The position numbers were made by a program, and so were the translations under genes. Of a stretch of DNA of 64,000 nt, positions 62,184 to 64,000 are shown one piece after another. The notes beneath the pieces are model-generated. The model made no database searches, was not told the origin of the DNA, and worked only from the letters and a program-made list of their open reading frames with translations. Source of the DNA: Neisseria arctica (GTDB lineage Bacteria; Pseudomonadota; Gammaproteobacteria; Burkholderiales; Neisseriaceae); the NCBI RefSeq assembly GCF_022870905.1, contig NZ_CP091510.1, positions 310,001 to 374,000 on the forward strand. Direction: 5' to 3'. Numbering within the stretch: the stretch's first letter is position 1; the number at the start of each line of letters is the position of its first letter.

Positions 62184-64000
62184 ATGGCTAACAACATTAA
62201 TATTATTCGTCAGCAGTCTCCGGAAAACGCGCTTAATAATTCGGAGATGCTTCAAGAGAACCTGCCGATTGATGATGCAGGTAATGAAATTTTGGGTGTT
62301 GAAAAAGTTGGATTTGCGGATAAAGAATCCATTGTGTTGGGGAATTTATCTGTAGAGGAAAAAACATATCAACAATCTTCTGCTTCTTATCCGAAAACAG
62401 TTTTTACAAATCAGGATGTTATTGTAAATGTTGAAGATGCACCTCAGGTGAAAACACAATTGGCGGAAGAAGTGGTGAAAACCTCAGGTGCTGTAGCTTC
62501 ATCAGGCTTGAAACCAATGCATTTGTTATTCGGTTTGCTGGGGGCGTCTGCCGTTGGTGCTGCAGCTGGAGGTGGTAGCGGAGGAGGTTCTGAATCTGGT
62601 TCGGCTAAACAAGATAAGACGGTAGAAACTACAGTAGTCGAAGCGAAAAAAAATACCAATATTTCTTCTTCGGCAACATCTATTACTTTATCACCTGTTA
62701 AGAGCGTATCGGCAGATGAGCAGGTTTTAGCTGTTAACGCTAAAGATGTAGAAAAAAATGTATCTGAGTCGGTATTGGTAGATAAAGCCAAAGCAGAGGC
62801 AGCCTCTAGTTCGCTTGAGGCTGAGAAATCTCCTGCTCCGCAGAATAATGCTGCCAAACCTGTGGTTAATGAAACTGTGGAGAAATCTGTTGGTGAGCAG
62901 CAGGAAGTAGTTGTTTCTAAGGTTGCCCAATCCTCTGTTGGCGTTACTCAAAATAAGGAAATTCCAACGTCTACTTTATCACCTGTTAAGAGTGCATCTG
63001 CAGGTGAACAGGTTTTAGCTGTTAACACTAAAAATGTAGAAAAAAATATATCTGAGCCGGTATTGGTAGAAAAAGCTAAAGTAGAGGCAGTTTCCAGTTC
63101 ACTTGAGGCTGAGAAATCTCCTGCTTTGCAGAATAATGCTGCCCAACCCGCTGTCGAAACTATTCAAAACCAACCGTTACCGGTAGAGAGTAAAACAACA
63201 GAAATCGTAAAAGAAAATGTTGCGGCTAATGAGGCCGTAGCGATTGACGCAAAACCCCTCCAAACAACTACTCCGATGCCTGTTGAATTTGCGAATCTCA
63301 AAACAGATACCGCGTCAGTTGGTTCAGAAAATTTAGTGACTGCTAAAGATGTATCGTTACAAACATCCGGTAATAATATTTCAGACGGCCTTGCTACCAT
63401 AGAGAAAACTGATACGGCAGTATTTGGGGTTATTGGCGGCTACAAAGTGTATACGCATACTTCGTATGGAAAATACGTGGATGCCCGTGATTTCGGTAGT
63501 GACCCCAGTGGCAAACAAGACAGCTATGCCGCAATTAAAGCTGCATTAGCTGCTGCACACCAAGTCGGGGCCGGTGTATATCTGCATGGAAAACTGTATA
63601 TTTCCGAGCAGTTGGTAATTGATAAAAATACCAGCGGAGTTACCTCGCTGTTTGGTGACGGCATGGGTAAAACGGTTATTTCTTTTGATAAAGCCCAAGT
63701 AGGTGTATTTAATCCCAATAGTAACGATACCGAGATTCGTAAAGATGCGGGTATTTTGATTGATGGGCAAAACGGTAAAACAATAGCCGATTTATCGGTG
63801 CAATACACCAATAAAGATTTCTACCGCCCAGGGGAAAGCTATTTTGGCAAAGTATGCGGGATATTAGTTAATGATGCCAGCAATACGCTGATCAGTAAGG
63901 TAGAGGTTTCGGGCGCCAACCGTGCCGGCATTATGTTCTCATCTACGGCGGCATTAACTGTTGATCCAAGCGGCAAAGGGAAAACTTATAAAGCCCGTTT
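62184..64000 (+). CDS. Large secreted beta-helix protein, N-terminal part (continues past window)
   Basis: Open from the ATG at 62184 (GGAG upstream) to the window edge, at least 605 residues. There is no classical signal peptide. Residues 1-110 are acidic and polar; 112-138 form a hydrophobic then glycine-rich segment (LFGLLGASAVGAAAGGG) like that near the start of large type I secreted adhesins. Residues about 140-420 are a low-complexity Lys/Glu/Val/Ser linker containing two copies of a 60-residue unit. From about 431 (YVDARDFGSDPSGKQDS...GAGVYLHG...LFGDGMGKTVI) comes a Pectate_lyase_3-type right-handed beta-helix, similar to that of mannuronan epimerases and phage depolymerases. Type I secretion is inferred; the C-terminus is outside. 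Confidence 0.7.
   Translation, partial: MANNINIIRQQSPENALNNSEMLQENLPIDDAGNEILGVEKVGFADKESIVLGNLSVEEKTYQQSSASYPKTVFTNQDVIVNVEDAPQVKTQLAEEVVKTSGAVASSGLKPMHLLFGLLGASAVGAAAGGGSGGGSESGSAKQDKTVETTVVEAKKNTNISSSATSITLSPVKSVSADEQVLAVNAKDVEKNVSESVLVDKAKAEAASSSLEAEKSPAPQNNAAKPVVNETVEKSVGEQQEVVVSKVAQSSVGVTQNKEIPTSTLSPVKSASAGEQVLAVNTKNVEKNISEPVLVEKAKVEAVSSSLEAEKSPALQNNAAQPAVETIQNQPLPVESKTTEIVKENVAANEAVAIDAKPLQTTTPMPVEFANLKTDTASVGSENLVTAKDVSLQTSGNNISDGLATIEKTDTAVFGVIGGYKVYTHTSYGKYVDARDFGSDPSGKQDSYAAIKAALAAAHQVGAGVYLHGKLYISEQLVIDKNTSGVTSLFGDGMGKTVISFDKAQVGVFNPNSNDTEIRKDAGILIDGQNGKTIADLSVQYTNKDFYRPGESYFGKVCGILVNDASNTLISKVEVSGANRAGIMFSSTAALTVDPSGKGKTYKAR
62685..63151 (+). repeat. Two-copy 179-bp coding repeat in the linker
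   Basis: Units at 62685-62863 and 62973-63151 (offset 288 bases, 96 codons) encode closely similar stretches starting TLSPVKS and ending near QNNAA. The differences are mostly conservative, indicating duplication inside the gene and possible length variation between strains. Confidence 0.8.

Overview
The window looks like a Neisseria chromosome or that of a very close relative. The DNA uptake sequence core GCCGTCTGAA and its complement occur dozens of times, with both AT and AG 5' extensions. Many copies are paired head to head as hairpins behind genes. The gene content agrees: AcnD-type methylcitrate cycle, Pgl-type sugar genes, an NExo-type exonuclease III, HslO and KatA. Species cannot be fixed from the sequence alone.

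Region 1 (1-5.4 kb) is accessory. An AT-rich island (about 242-2460) without any uptake sequence carries a decayed FtsZ/tubulin-like gene, a PP2C phosphatase and a protein with the motif layout of the uracil-DNA glycosylase fold. It is followed by a gene fragment, a small membrane protein, a lone PD-(D/E)XK nuclease and an unknown membrane protein. Region 2 (5.7-14.5 kb) is a beta-oxidation block: a TetR regulator, FadE, a FadL with a predicted helical-hairpin insertion, a FadN-type HAD/enoyl-CoA hydratase fusion and FadA. Similar AAAC-N(2-4)-GTTT sites lie in front of the regulator and of fadL.

Region 3 (14.9-28 kb) is mostly housekeeping: a DUF1345 protein, a 42-residue lipoprotein, peroxiredoxin, FxsA, NlpD, a ferric-reductase-like flavoprotein, the methylcitrate genes acnD, prpC and prpB, then pyrD and glpQ. 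Propionyl-CoA from odd-chain fatty acids would feed the methylcitrate genes. Region 4 (28-44.8 kb, minus strand) is one operon-like block of 13 genes for a Wzx/Wzy-type surface polysaccharide. It contains a nucleotide-sugar dehydrogenase, flippase, three glycosyltransferases, a polymerase, a PglB2-like fusion of phosphoglycosyltransferase and ATP-grasp, a HAD phosphatase, aminotransferase, 4,6-dehydratase, and Wza/Wzb/Wzc.

Region 5 (45-62 kb) holds ribD, a lipoprotein, nrdR, a class II amidotransferase, hslO, a nitroreductase, WrbA, a YihY protein, an OmpA-type lipoprotein, pepN, a DUF2892/ArsR pair, exonuclease III, an MFS transporter and katA. A perfect FNR-consensus site and two tiny ORFs flank katA. 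The window ends inside a large, probably secreted, beta-helix protein (62184 to beyond 64000) with a repeated linker and a glycine-rich hydrophobic segment. I saw no tRNA, rRNA, insertion sequence or CRISPR array.
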